Assembly: GCA_030867875.1 (NCBI GenBank) | Contig: JAOWCC010001634.1 | Coordinates: 36,413,867 to 36,477,866, forward strand | Length of the DNA stretch: 64,000 nt | Direction of reading: 5' to 3' | Source of the DNA: Actinernus sp. WN-2022 | Taxonomy: Eukaryota; Cnidaria; Anthozoa; Actiniaria; Actinernidae | Shown here: piece by piece, positions 31,055-38,781 of the stretch | Position numbering within the stretch: position 1 is the first letter of the stretch | How the letters are laid out: every line of letters begins with the position of its first letter | The notes under the pieces: model-generated | What the model was told of the DNA's origin: nothing | Databases searched by the model: none | What the model saw: only the letters and a program-made list of their open reading frames with translations | Position numbers and translations under genes: made by a program

Positions 31055-32301
31055 CAGTTATAAACATTTTGTAGCATCCCCCGTTCAATAGTTGCCTGCG
31101 CATCGGAAAGCACGAACATGTGCATGTTCACAATACCTGAGCCTCCAGTGCGATGAATCCTAAGGCGAATGGATGCTCCAGCATCTTGTTGGGAAAGACC
31201 ATCTCCATGAGCTACGCTGGTTTGTGAGGTGCGACAATCGATGAGTACGGCAAACTTGTTCTCGAAGAATTTCTTATGTGTCATGGATGTGGTCGCTTGG
31301 CGGGACGACAATCCACAAAACCAATTCTTTGCAGACTTCCATAAATCCTTTGGTAGCATCCCAAAAGAATATAGAGCGTTAGGAATGCCATTGACGTGTA
31401 CCTCTACCTTGGTGATTCCTGGATTTACAAACTTCTCACTATCTCTGGTGCCTGCCGCATGGGGATCCACGAATAGAAGAAGGATGCCATTGAGAGAGAT
31501 ACGAAGGGTGTTCACGCTTTCAGATACGAGTGTGTCGGTTGCTTGGTTGACTGAGACTGTTTTGTAATACTCAGCGTGGTTGTACAGGAAGGCTTTTCCG
31601 CTGTCGTAGGTACTATTGGCCTGCACCGCGAGATCGAGACTTTCGATGACTTCATATTCGAGCTCAATGTTCGAAAGCTTGTATGTCCCTACTTTCGTGG
31701 TGTCAGATCCGACTATGACGTCAATAGCTGGTGCCAGTGTTAAAAGAAACGCCAACTTATCTCGAATCGCATGCGGATAGAGGACACCATGAGTTGTGAT
31801 AATGTCGTGATCGATAGGTATCTTATACGCGCTACCATATGCGGCAAGCGTTGCATTGTCGGCTGCATCCGATGTGCCTTTATCACCGGCAGCAGAGCGA
31901 AGTTTGTTAACATTGTCAGATTGAATGCCCTGCTCTATGCGGTTCTCTCGTTCTGAGGCAGATAGGTAGAGATCGCTATATACCTGCAGTAGATCAGGTC
32001 GACCACAATCTTCTAAGACAGTAGTGCCCATTCTTACGACTCGTTTTGAGACTAGGCATCGGCCAACGTTGGCCACCAAGCGGTTGTTTGCGTGACCACC
32101 GGATAGAGTTATATTGGTACTGAGAGCTAAACTACCAGGTACTAGAAGTCTATTTTCGCCTATCGCGGGAACCTCTACGATCAAGGTTTCCCCGGGGTTT
32201 GCCGTTGATGGGGTGAAAGTTACGCGATGGAACACACGACTGGCTTTGAGGGATCTACCTTCTCTAGGAGCATAGTCGGGATTGAGATTCGTTGATAACA
32301 T
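31054..32301 (-). CDS. mcp: Major capsid protein candidate, 415 aa
   Basis: I start at the ATG at 32301 (MLSTNLNPD); the frame is open further back only through a TTG. The protein is rich in beta-strand-like segments, as expected for a double jelly-roll capsid subunit. Characteristic blocks include GIQSDNVNKLRS, DHDIITTHGVLYPHAIRDK, LSNIELEYEVIESL, GILLLFVDPH and KFAVLIDCR. I associate these with the capsid family of cnidarian Polinton-like elements. It is the first gene of the leftward late cassette and lies immediately before the packaging ATPase, the standard capsid neighbour. Fold assignment is by family resemblance and needs structural confirmation. Confidence 0.85.
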   Translation of the reverse strand: MLSTNLNPDYAPREGRSLKASRVFHRVTFTPSTANPGETLIVEVPAIGENRLLVPGSLALSTNITLSGGHANNRLVANVGRCLVSKRVVRMGTTVLEDCGRPDLLQVYSDLYLSASERENRIEQGIQSDNVNKLRSAAGDKGTSDAADNATLAAYGSAYKIPIDHDIITTHGVLYPHAIRDKLAFLLTLAPAIDVIVGSDTTKVGTYKLSNIELEYEVIESLDLAVQANSTYDSGKAFLYNHAEYYKTVSVNQATDTLVSESVNTLRISLNGILLLFVDPHAAGTRDSEKFVNPGITKVEVHVNGIPNALYSFGMLPKDLWKSAKNWFCGLSSRQATTSMTHKKFFENKFAVLIDCRTSQTSVAHGDGLSQQDAGASIRLRIHRTGGSGIVNMHMFVLSDAQATIERGMLQNVYN

Positions 32302-32354
32302 ATTCGTTCCTGTTGAATGTATGGTCAATACTAATAGTGCGTTGATTGTTCAAT
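32302..32354. promoter_or_regulatory. 53-bp divergent promoter region
   Basis: Only 53 bases separate the ATG of the capsid gene (leftward) from the ATG of the 330-aa membrane protein gene (rightward). Both promoters must lie here or overlap the coding ends. The segment is AT-rich (CAATACTAATAG) without a textbook TATA box. Confidence 0.55.
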
Positions 32355-33347
32355 ATGGAAGACGCGATAGACTTCGATCCTACAACCGAAGAAGGTGGCA
32401 CTGATGTGAATGATCTTACTCCCGAAGAATGGGCTGCGATTAGACCTGAGGATGGTGAGGCAGAAATGGATTGGTGGAATAGAGCTAAGTATAGATTCAA
32501 AAATACGACGAAAGGCATACGTGATAAGTTATGGAAAAATCAGAGTAATTGGGGAAGCAGCTCAGCTGAGTATATAGAATTGATAAATATAGATGATACT
32601 GCGGGGACTACGTTAGCAGAAAGGGAACAACAAGCCGCAGAGGCCTGGGACAAGATCCGTGCTAGGTTTCCAGAGGTAGACTCAAAGAAGGCTAAGTTCA
32701 CCGCTAGTTTGGATGAATATGGTAGGGTCGTGGTACGAATGAATAAGGTGAATGCCAAAGGCCACTTGCTGGATGACTTCGAAGGTTCAAGATTTCCAAA
32801 AACGATTAGAGATATTCTGGGACCACCTGCGGAAGAAGTGATTAGTACGAAAGAGGATACAGTCGCTGGAAAGGAGAAACAAAAGACTGACGAAATAAAC
32901 AAGATGGATTCACTAACTAAGGGGACACCAAAATACGAGGTCGCAAAGAATAAGGTAATAGAACTAGAGGATCAAGTACAGGAGCTCAATAAAGAAATCG
33001 AATCCATCAAAGATCGTATGTCGCTACGAGACCGCGTGAAAGCTCTCTTCAAAAAGCATGGATTTACGGTGATTGGAGTGTTAGCCGTTGCAGGTGCCGT
33101 AATTAGTACCGTCGTTAGTATATTGACAAAAGGCTTGGCTGCGGTCGCTAAGGAAGTCGGTACGGCTTTGAAGGATCTTGGAAGTAAGGTGGCTAGCATG
33201 TTACCTACCGCGATAGGCGCTATTGTGAGTTACATGTTCAAGATAGCGAGTCAAGTCATTCCCTTCCTTGCCAAGAATGCATGGTTACTTATCGTAGCGG
33301 CGGTCATATTCCTAGTAGAGCAATATAAATCGTCGAAACAGCGCTAA
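32355..33347 (+). CDS. Viral element coiled-coil membrane protein, 330 aa
   Basis: I use the ATG at 32355 (MEDAIDFD), nine bases after a TTG. The N-terminal 60 residues are acidic. A charged region follows, with a coiled coil at about 190-225 (VIELEDQVQELNKEIESI). The C-terminal third is a glycine- and alanine-rich hydrophobic domain with several membrane-inserting segments (GFTVIGVLAVAGAVISTVV; IGAIVSYMFKI; NAWLLIVAAVIFL) and a basic tail. This resembles a viral membrane-penetration or virion-anchoring protein, and I associate the C-terminal domain with cnidarian elements of this type. Its stop overlaps the stop of the convergent 518-aa gene (CTAA). Confidence 0.8.
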   Translation: MEDAIDFDPTTEEGGTDVNDLTPEEWAAIRPEDGEAEMDWWNRAKYRFKNTTKGIRDKLWKNQSNWGSSSAEYIELINIDDTAGTTLAEREQQAAEAWDKIRARFPEVDSKKAKFTASLDEYGRVVVRMNKVNAKGHLLDDFEGSRFPKTIRDILGPPAEEVISTKEDTVAGKEKQKTDEINKMDSLTKGTPKYEVAKNKVIELEDQVQELNKEIESIKDRMSLRDRVKALFKKHGFTVIGVLAVAGAVISTVVSILTKGLAAVAKEVGTALKDLGSKVASMLPTAIGAIVSYMFKIASQVIPFLAKNAWLLIVAAVIFLVEQYKSSKQR

Positions 33348-34900
33348 CGAAATATCATCCATGAGGCTACGCCAGCCACGATACCCACGATTGCCAAATT
33401 GGTTTCGTGACTCGTTGGTGACACATTCTTGTGTGGCTTATCCGTTGTGGCTCCGCTGTCTGTAGCAGGTTTATGCGTTTTTGGTTTCGAGCCTTCCATA
33501 GCAGGTTTATGCGTTTTTGGTTTCGAGCCTTCCATAGGGTCTGGTGGCGGGGGTTTTTCATCGAGGTTGATATTATCGTTTATTCCTAAACTTAGGCCTG
33601 GCTTATTCGACATTTTCAGGTAGTTGTTATAACCCACTATGCTCTTCTTATTGATATTCATATTGCTGGGTATTAACATACAACCCTTAGCGATCGCTAG
33701 GTCGAGACGAGAGTTCGTGTCATTCAGGGCTTTGTTATATTGCACTAAACTATCCCAATCCTTTTCCATGATGGTATCTCTCAGCAGTTTTTTGAAGTCT
33801 TCCTGGACACCGGGTGACAAGCCTGGCGACCCTACGATCGGGACCGTTCCCACGCCCTGGGCTCCTAGGATACAGAACACGTAGACCTTTACAGATGTGT
33901 TAATTCGGACTACCCCAGCCTTAGTCAGCCCCTTGCCCTGCTGCGGAACGAACCAATTGTGCTGCTTTTTCGCCATTTCGTTGCGATAGAACCGAGTCGG
34001 AATATCGAGTGGCCCATTCGTATCAAACCCCCACGACTTATCAGTAAATCTTGCTCGGCGCAGGGCAAAGTTAACTTCGGCGACTCCAAACTCTCTCCTG
34101 AGCCTGTCGTATACGACTGAGTTCCATGGAACGTTGTTGTTCTTATTAAAGATGTTTTCTCTGGGGAGGGGGACTCCCAATTCAAACAGTAATCGCATGA
34201 TTGTGTAGTACACATGAAAGCGGTAAAAGCTACGAATGTAATCAGTGATTGGTGCGTCATCTGAAAGATGGTCATCGAACGACACTCCACAGCCAGCCGT
34301 TGCGCACCAAACTACGAAACAGAATTGTTGTTGCCAATGCCTCATTGGTAGAGCGTCTAACCATTCTTGCGCTTTTTCGGACTTATCGTCTTTTTCGTCG
34401 TCGTTGTCGTTAATGGTGTCAGTAGGAAAATCAAACCCCAGCCCTAGTAAGATATCTCGCGGCTCTGACGTGAAGAACCGATCCTTCGTTACGTAGATCT
34501 TGAGAATTCGCATAAAAGGGTCTATGTCTTTGGCATCGATATTCCAGGGAACGGCTGGAACTGGATACTTCGCGTCGGTCCTTTTGAATGGGAGTGGGAA
34601 ACCCACAACTGCCACGCGTTTTTGCGTCGTCCCGTGTTGCGTAGCAACCAGTGCATCGTTTAGCTGTTTTCGTACATCTGCTGGTACGAGACCACCAATA
34701 AACCAATGTTGTTCACCATCGTAAAACATGATCCTAGTCTCGTACGTCGACTCATCGTGTATGTCAGACGCTGTTGTCCTAGCTGAGAACTTCTCGAAGT
34801 CGGCGTATGGATGTTTTTCCTTAAAGACCGCGAAAGCCTTTGCATTGCGAGGTGCGATATAGTCGCCCCAATCCCCTTCGAAATGAACTTTTCGCGACAT
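33344..34900 (-). CDS. Large viral element protein, 518 aa, C-terminal membrane anchor
   Basis: An intact ATG-started frame. Blocks I associate with this element family are CGVSFDDHLSDDAP, SFYRFHVYYTIMRLL, VPLPRENIF, AGVVRINTSVKVYVFCILGAQ and KSIVGYNNYLK. No enzymatic signature is visible. Near the C-terminus there is a proline-rich spacer containing an exact duplication of MEGSKPKTHKPA, then a single terminal membrane helix (LAIVGIVAGVASWMIF), so the protein may be anchored in a membrane with a large exposed domain. Its size and conserved genomic position suggest a virion surface or minor capsid component, which is inference. Confidence 0.75.
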   Translation of the reverse strand: MSRKVHFEGDWGDYIAPRNAKAFAVFKEKHPYADFEKFSARTTASDIHDESTYETRIMFYDGEQHWFIGGLVPADVRKQLNDALVATQHGTTQKRVAVVGFPLPFKRTDAKYPVPAVPWNIDAKDIDPFMRILKIYVTKDRFFTSEPRDILLGLGFDFPTDTINDNDDEKDDKSEKAQEWLDALPMRHWQQQFCFVVWCATAGCGVSFDDHLSDDAPITDYIRSFYRFHVYYTIMRLLFELGVPLPRENIFNKNNNVPWNSVVYDRLRREFGVAEVNFALRRARFTDKSWGFDTNGPLDIPTRFYRNEMAKKQHNWFVPQQGKGLTKAGVVRINTSVKVYVFCILGAQGVGTVPIVGSPGLSPGVQEDFKKLLRDTIMEKDWDSLVQYNKALNDTNSRLDLAIAKGCMLIPSNMNINKKSIVGYNNYLKMSNKPGLSLGINDNINLDEKPPPPDPMEGSKPKTHKPAMEGSKPKTHKPATDSGATTDKPHKNVSPTSHETNLAIVGIVAGVASWMIFR

Positions 34901-35101
34901 AGTATCGCTGGTTTTCTTATCCGCGGCACCTGGCCAGGCTATTGTCTGAGAGGGATCTGCAAATGGGAATTTCTTCGATCAATCCGTTCGACTCACGTTC
35001 GATATTAATACGTATTAAAGTTACGGCGTACACCAATATCGTGAAGTAAAGAATATACGTTAGTATCATATCGAAGTAAACTTCGGACTTCTGGCTTCAA
35101 T
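34901..35101. promoter_or_regulatory. 201-bp divergent intergenic region
   Basis: It lies between the 518-aa gene (leftward) and the penton-like gene (rightward), so it should contain both promoters. It contains GATATTAATACGTATTAAAG, an AT-rich imperfect palindrome at about 34999-35020, and two copies of a CGAAGTAAA-like word. No coding potential. Confidence 0.5.
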
Positions 35102-35764
35102 ATGGTAATCTTAAATGTCACCACCACCTCGGCTGACCATACGGTCTACTTCGATCGATCTATTCTTATCAATAATATTTCGCTAGTTGAGGTCACTTTT
35201 GAGAACAGTTGGTGGAACCTAGAAACGGAGGCTACGTTCTCGTGGTCTACCCCCCAAAGCATAACACTACCATATAACGTTGCCGTGGGGCACCATGACG
35301 TAGCAAGCATACAGATCTACTTCAAGCCCGCAATTGCTGCTGAAATCGTGCGATTCGTAGAAGCTCTACCGACAAAGGTTTGGATCCTAATCGTAAAGAG
35401 CCCGATTCTCCTTAGCAGAAATATCTGCACACTGTTAAATATCGATAAAGGTGGTACGGATGATGCGACAATCCCAGTTGGTAGTCATGAGATGAGACTA
35501 CAAGATATCCACACAGCGTACGTCCACTGCGATGTGGTGAATTCCGATTTCTCACTTCTCGAGGGAAAGCGATCGCAAGTCCTAGCTAGCATTGAGATCC
35601 GAGGTGAGAGGTTTGCAAAGACAACGTATTCTGCGACGCTCCCACTACCTGTCCGAGCTCTAGGTACAACACGAAACAGCCTTCGTCTGACGATTCGTGA
35701 TGAGAAAGGCAACGTGGTAGACTTCCGTGGTCGACCCATACGATACGTATTGAAGATTGAGTGA
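35102..35764 (+). CDS. Penton-like jelly-roll protein candidate, 220 aa
   Basis: Starts with ATG at 35102. The sequence is almost entirely alternating beta-strand-like segments with little helix, fitting a single jelly-roll vertex protein of about 200 residues. It ends with DEKGNVVDFRGRPIRYVLKI, a C-terminal strand signature (L-x-D-x-x-G-x-x-hydrophobic-x-x-x-G) that I associate with small capsid proteins of Polinton-like elements. It is followed after 19 bases by a co-oriented gene. A fibre or minor structural protein is the main alternative. Confidence 0.65.
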   Translation: MVILNVTTTSADHTVYFDRSILINNISLVEVTFENSWWNLETEATFSWSTPQSITLPYNVAVGHHDVASIQIYFKPAIAAEIVRFVEALPTKVWILIVKSPILLSRNICTLLNIDKGGTDDATIPVGSHEMRLQDIHTAYVHCDVVNSDFSLLEGKRSQVLASIEIRGERFAKTTYSATLPLPVRALGTTRNSLRLTIRDEKGNVVDFRGRPIRYVLKIE

Positions 35765-35783
35765 GTCATACGTATAATATGCG

Positions 35784-36407
35784 ATGGCAAGCGATTCGAT
35801 TCAAACAATTCCAACGGCGCCGATCTATCCCAATCTACGTTCATCTGAAACTGTTTTGTCTGGAGATAGCTTTCGGCTACAAAAAGTATGTGACACACTT
35901 GCTGAACTCGAACGGCAGGCAAAGCACTACGAAGTCGTTCGTAAAAAATATGCCCGAGCGCGTGGTATCGTTCACGGGGTTGCTGTGGCCACAGGTAGCT
36001 TGAGTGGTGCATTATCCGCTATGGCGTTGGGTTTGACGTTTACGGGGATCGGGATACCTGTGGGTATTTCATTAGGAAGCATTGGGTTCGTTTGTGCCGT
36101 CATTTCGGCCTCGATGTCTATTGCAAGTAAGAAACTTGGTATTCGCGTCTCGAAGCACGAAAAGACCGTTATGTTGGCAAAGGCTAAGGCCAATTCCGTG
36201 GAAGTCAAAGTCTCAAAGGCTCTAGCCGATGGTAATATTTCAGAAGCCGAGTTCGGAAGTGTTATTGATGAAAAATCGAAATACGAATCGCTCAAGCTCG
36301 AAATACGACAAAAAAATAGGCAAGAAAGAGGGTCAAAAAACGTAGAAGAACTTCGCTCGGAGATCCGAAAGGAAATGAGAGCAAAACTTGGCAGTCTAGT
36401 GGGATAA
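35784..36407 (+). CDS. Viral element membrane/coiled-coil protein, 207 aa
   Basis: ATG start 19 bases after the penton-like gene, so probably the same transcript. The N-terminus has a predicted coiled coil (VCDTLAELERQAKHYEVV). A double hydrophobic hairpin follows (GLTFTGIGIPVGISLGSIGF and CAVISASMSIA), then a long charged helix with KVSKALADGNISEAEFGSVI, a motif I recognise as common in this element family. The layout suggests a membrane-associated virion protein. The C-terminal part is rich in Lys, Arg and Glu. Confidence 0.75.
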   Translation: MASDSIQTIPTAPIYPNLRSSETVLSGDSFRLQKVCDTLAELERQAKHYEVVRKKYARARGIVHGVAVATGSLSGALSAMALGLTFTGIGIPVGISLGSIGFVCAVISASMSIASKKLGIRVSKHEKTVMLAKAKANSVEVKVSKALADGNISEAEFGSVIDEKSKYESLKLEIRQKNRQERGSKNVEELRSEIRKEMRAKLGSLVG

Positions 36408-36815
36408 GAATCAACATCTCCTATGAAAGAAACCATCACGGAGTCTATTTTAACTTCACTAAGTACATCGTATAAATTACCGTGTTGTTTTGCAGTTCGT
36501 ATGCAAATTTCGAACCAACGCGTGAACGGCGCTAATTAACATACGACAGGTGTTTAAGACATAAGTAGAGTATTTTATCATCAAAAATATCGTCTAGCAC
36601 ACATGGCCTCAAGGTTCTACGCTAGGTATATGATCGAAAAGGTGGAGCCGATCATATACCTGGGGTTCGAATCCTACGGGCCATGTGTGGTAGATCGGCT
36701 TGTGTGATGGAATAATGTCAATCCTGGGTCGGGTGCATGGGTGAAGCTCAAGGGATCTTAAATGGGACCCACGGGTGCCGGTTGTGTCTCAACCAGTTAG
36801 GACAGGATCCAAATA

Positions 36816-36885
36816 ACAGTAGAACGAATACAGTAGAATGAATACAGTAGAACAAATACTGTAGAACGAATACAGTAGAACAAAT
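36816..36885. repeat. 14-bp tandem repeat, 5 copies
   Basis: The unit ACAGTAGAACGAAT (with C/T and G/A variants) starts at 36816, 36830, 36844, 36858 and 36872, and a decayed sixth start follows. A perfect palindrome GCCGGGCCCGGC lies immediately after, at 36895-36906. The array is inside the candidate ncRNA. Confidence 0.9.
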
Positions 36886-36917
36886 ACCGTCAAAGCCGGG
36901 CCCGGCAAATAAATAAA

Positions 36918-36993
36918 AACCTCTCTAGGAACGAAAAGATGGCAAAGGAAGGAAAAAGGTGAAAGGTTCCTAGAGAGGTTCTGGTGACACCAG
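36918..36993. terminator. Two successive hairpins followed by T tracts
   Basis: AACCTCTCTAGGAAC (36918-36932) pairs perfectly with GTTCCTAGAGAGGTT (36966-36980) around a 33-base purine-rich loop. CTGGTGACACCAG (36981-36993) then forms a second hairpin, followed by TTTT and soon T8. The arrangement looks like a transcript end and sits between the 207-aa and zinc-ribbon genes. Confidence 0.7.
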
Positions 36994-37165
36994 TTTTGGT
37001 ATTTGTTTTTTTTCACTATCAAATCTTTTTCTTCTCATGGTCTTAAACTAAATTCTTAAATGAGTATATATTGGCGGATGTCCTCGTCACGAATCAGCTG
37101 CTTTGGTTAGAACTCTCCCAAAATATTATCAATTAAACATAAACAGTACGAAGTCATATCACACG

Positions 37166-37618
37166 ATGGCCGAGATGGTAACTTGCGTTTGGTTGATGCG
37201 TGGTAAGGATACGAAGTGCGTGAGGAAACCTTCCAAAGTGTCAGAATATTGTGCTCAACACAACTATCAGATACGAAGAGGAGCCACCCCATTCGGTCCA
37301 TGTTCTAAATGCGGTAGTGATTGTAGAACTAGTTACGGACTTTGTACAACGTGTGGTGCACGACGACAACGTGAACTTAGTGGGGAGAAACGCAAAATCA
37401 AGAATCGCTTCTCGAAAGTATTGGAAGAATTGAAGTACCGTAAGACTCATGGAGACGTAGAGGGCTCGCTAAAAGATTTCGCATATCCATGTCGTAAATG
37501 CGATCGTGGTTGTCGAACTAGCTACAGACTTTGTACAACGTGTAGTGCACCACTACGACGTGAACTTAGTAAAAGAAAATCGCTTCTCGAAAGTACTGGC
37601 AGAATTGAAGTACCGTAA
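37166..37618 (+). CDS. Zinc-ribbon protein with internal duplication, 150 aa
   Basis: I choose the ATG at 37166 (MAEMVTCVW); the longer frame begins with TTG. The N-terminus carries a C-x9-C...YCAQH pattern (CVWLMRGKDTKC then YCAQH), a Cys/His zinc motif seen in many large DNA virus proteins. Two copies of a C-x2-C...C-x2-C ribbon follow: CSKCGSDCRTSYGLCTTC and CRKCDRGCRTSYRLCTTC. The DNA after each copy is duplicated too, but the second copy is out of frame after ELSKRK, so the protein ends at 37618 while the matching duplicated stretch continues in another frame to 37667. A nucleic-acid-binding or regulatory role is likely. Confidence 0.7.
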   Translation: MAEMVTCVWLMRGKDTKCVRKPSKVSEYCAQHNYQIRRGATPFGPCSKCGSDCRTSYGLCTTCGARRQRELSGEKRKIKNRFSKVLEELKYRKTHGDVEGSLKDFAYPCRKCDRGCRTSYRLCTTCSAPLRRELSKRKSLLESTGRIEVP

Positions 37619-37664
37619 GACTCATGGAGACGTAGAGGGCTCGCTAAGGGCTTTCGAATGGCAG

Positions 37665-37733
37665 TAAAAAAAAAAAAGAAAAAAATGAAGAGAGACGAAC
37701 TGACAGTTTCTATTCATTCTTTTTTTTTTTTTG
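37665..37733. terminator. A-tract / T-tract hairpin after the zinc-ribbon gene
   Basis: An A-rich run ending AAATGAA (37665-37687) faces TTCATTC followed by T14 (ending 37733), giving an AT stem with a loop of about 27 bases. It follows the same design as the hairpin at 27401-27480, again just downstream of a gene. Confidence 0.55.
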
Positions 37734-37746
37734 CCTCGTTCGTTTT

Positions 37747-38034
37747 CCTCGAAGAGTCATTCGCGCATTTTACCGAGGGGACCCATCTTAATCGTGGATC
37801 GCTTATTTTTACCTCGAAGAGTCATTCGCGCATTTTATCGAGGGGACCCATCTTAATCGTGGATCGCTTATTTTTACCTCGAAGAGTCATTCGCGCATTT
37901 TATCGAGGGGACCCATCTTAATCGTGGATCGCTTATTTTTGCCTCGAAGAGTCATTTGCACATTTTACCGAGGGGACCCATCTTAATCGTGGATCGCTTA
38001 TTTTTGCCTCGAAGAGTCATTTGCACATTTTACC
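37747..38034. repeat. 65-bp tandem repeat, 4.4 copies
   Basis: CCTCGAAGAGTCATT begins units at 37747, 37812, 37877, 37942 and 38007, exactly 65 bp apart, with few changes between copies. Each unit contains TTTTA(C/T)CGAGGGGACCCATC and ATCGTGGATCGCTTATTTTT. Because 65 is not a multiple of three, the array cannot encode a repeating peptide. Its place near the element's right end suggests a terminal or regulatory function. Confidence 0.95.
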
Positions 38035-38308
38035 ACCTCCCACCACTACGACTATACGAACAGAGATCGCTTCAGGGAAGCCTAACGCTCAAAAGCCAAC
38101 ACGATGCCACAGCGTAGGACGAAGGAAAGCGCCACCCAAGCCTAAAGCGAGACTCACAAAGACAACGTGGGACAAGGCGTCGCCATCCTTAGTCGATAAC
38201 GTACTTCGAGTCGAATTAGGAATGGACAGGAAGCACCACCCGCACAAATCGGTGTCGACATACTATACATGTGCGGCTTTCTCTAATATGGGTATCGAAA
38301 TGCAATAA
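38033..38308 (+). pseudogene. Partial open frame without start, ~91 codons
   Basis: The frame continues out of the last 65-bp repeat copy with no ATG before the coding-like part. Its codon use (many CGA, GTA, TCG) matches the viral genes rather than the host flanks. The encoded stretch is basic (HSVGRRKAPPKPKARL) and ends with CAAFSNMGIEMQ. It looks like the C-terminal remnant of a gene whose start was displaced by the repeat array. No family recognised. Confidence 0.35.
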
Positions 38309-38444
38309 TGTTGGCAACGAATGGAAAAACGACAACATTTCAATCCTTATTTTTTTTTTCTCGTTCATGGTCTACGAAATCGAATGGATAAATAGGTCAA
38401 AGAATGGTATCGTCGTACGACAGCATTTCAACCCTTACGATTCC

Positions 38445-38571
38445 AGTAGTATATGTGGAGGAAAATCGATGCCATTTTTTTTGTTAATGTAGGGGAGGCC
38501 TGAGGTCTGAACGAAGGCCTCCACTACATTAACAAAAAAAGTGGTGTCATTTTAACTCCACATATACTACT
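38445..38571. repeat. 127-bp palindrome with 57-bp arms at right edge of the element
   Basis: The outer arms AGTAGTATATGTGGAG and CTCCACATATACTACT pair perfectly. The inner arms GTTAATGTAGGGGAGGCCT and AGGCCTCCACTACATTAAC pair with one mismatch, with a T-run/A-run pair between. The loop is only 13 bases (38502-38514). It is the last element-like feature before host repeats begin. It may be a transcription end signal or a terminal hairpin. Confidence 0.8.
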
Positions 38572-38605
38572 CTATAGTACTACTATACTACTTCATGTTC
38601 GGTTA

Positions 38606-38773
38606 GGGATGGACCATTAGAAATCCGAGGAGGGCATGTAGGATTTTTTTGGCTTATTGGTATGCTTTGTTCAAGCATAGGTTTTTGCAGGATTTTTTCA
38701 ATTTTTCCTTGCACAAAGTGTTTTTTGAATTGCCGAATTTCCCCCGTCTCCCCGGATTTCTAATGATACACCC
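38606..38773. mobile_element. 168-bp MITE with TTA target duplication
   Basis: The ends GGGATGGACCATTAGAAATC and GATTTCTAATGATACACCC are inverted repeats sharing the core CATTAGAAATCCG, and TTA flanks both sides (38603-38605, 38774-38776). A TWA duplication points to the PIF/Harbinger group. The interior is T-rich and non-coding. Confidence 0.65.
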
Positions 38774-38781
38774 TTATTTAT

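Larger units (their letters stand above)
36598..36997 (+). ncRNA. Candidate pol III structured RNA with tRNA-like 5' domain
   Basis: An outer 11-bp stem pairs 36598-36608 with 36679-36689 (CACACATGGCC / GGCCATGTGTG). Inside, a stem of 13-15 bp pairs 36622-36636 with 36649-36663 where a tRNA would have its anticodon arm. GGTTCGAATCC at 36664-36674 is an exact pol III B-box, and TGGCCTCAAGG at 36604 fits an A-box with one mismatch. No normal D-arm exists, so it is not a working tRNA. Downstream come five 14-bp repeats, a 12-bp palindrome, a 15-bp hairpin and a 6-bp hairpin, then the first TTTT (36994-36997), the pol III stop. A transcript of about 400 nt is inferred. Viral pol III RNAs with A and B boxes are known from adenoviruses. 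Confidence 0.5.
24537..38571. mobile_element. Endogenous Polinton/adintovirus-like DNA virus element, left end missing
   Basis: The block combines protein-primed-type DNA polymerase B, a retroviral-type integrase, an A32/FtsK-like packaging ATPase and a capsid protein. This set defines Polintons/Mavericks and adintoviruses. Genes are compact, often overlap by a few bases, are GC-richer than the flanks and lack introns. The left end is lost in the gap. On the right I place the edge at the palindrome ending at 38571, because typical host repeats begin just after it. No terminal inverted repeat can be tested with one end missing. The integrase carries a stop and the zinc-ribbon gene a frameshift, so this copy is probably fossil or partly decayed, although most frames are intact. 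Confidence 0.9.

Noticed and set aside
34245..34496. ORFs antisense to viral genes
   Set aside because: This and similar frames (31229-31567, 29064-29495, 35485-36012, 32540-32902) mirror well-supported genes and have no independent signal.
36601..36691. Functional tRNA gene
   Set aside because: B-box and acceptor-like stem are good, but there is no D-arm, the T-stem pairs at only three positions, and the central arm is too long. I list it as tRNA-like RNA instead.
24537..38571. Adenain-like maturation protease
   Set aside because: No intact frame shows a His-Asp/Glu-Cys triad context. It may lie in the gap, so it is not annotated.
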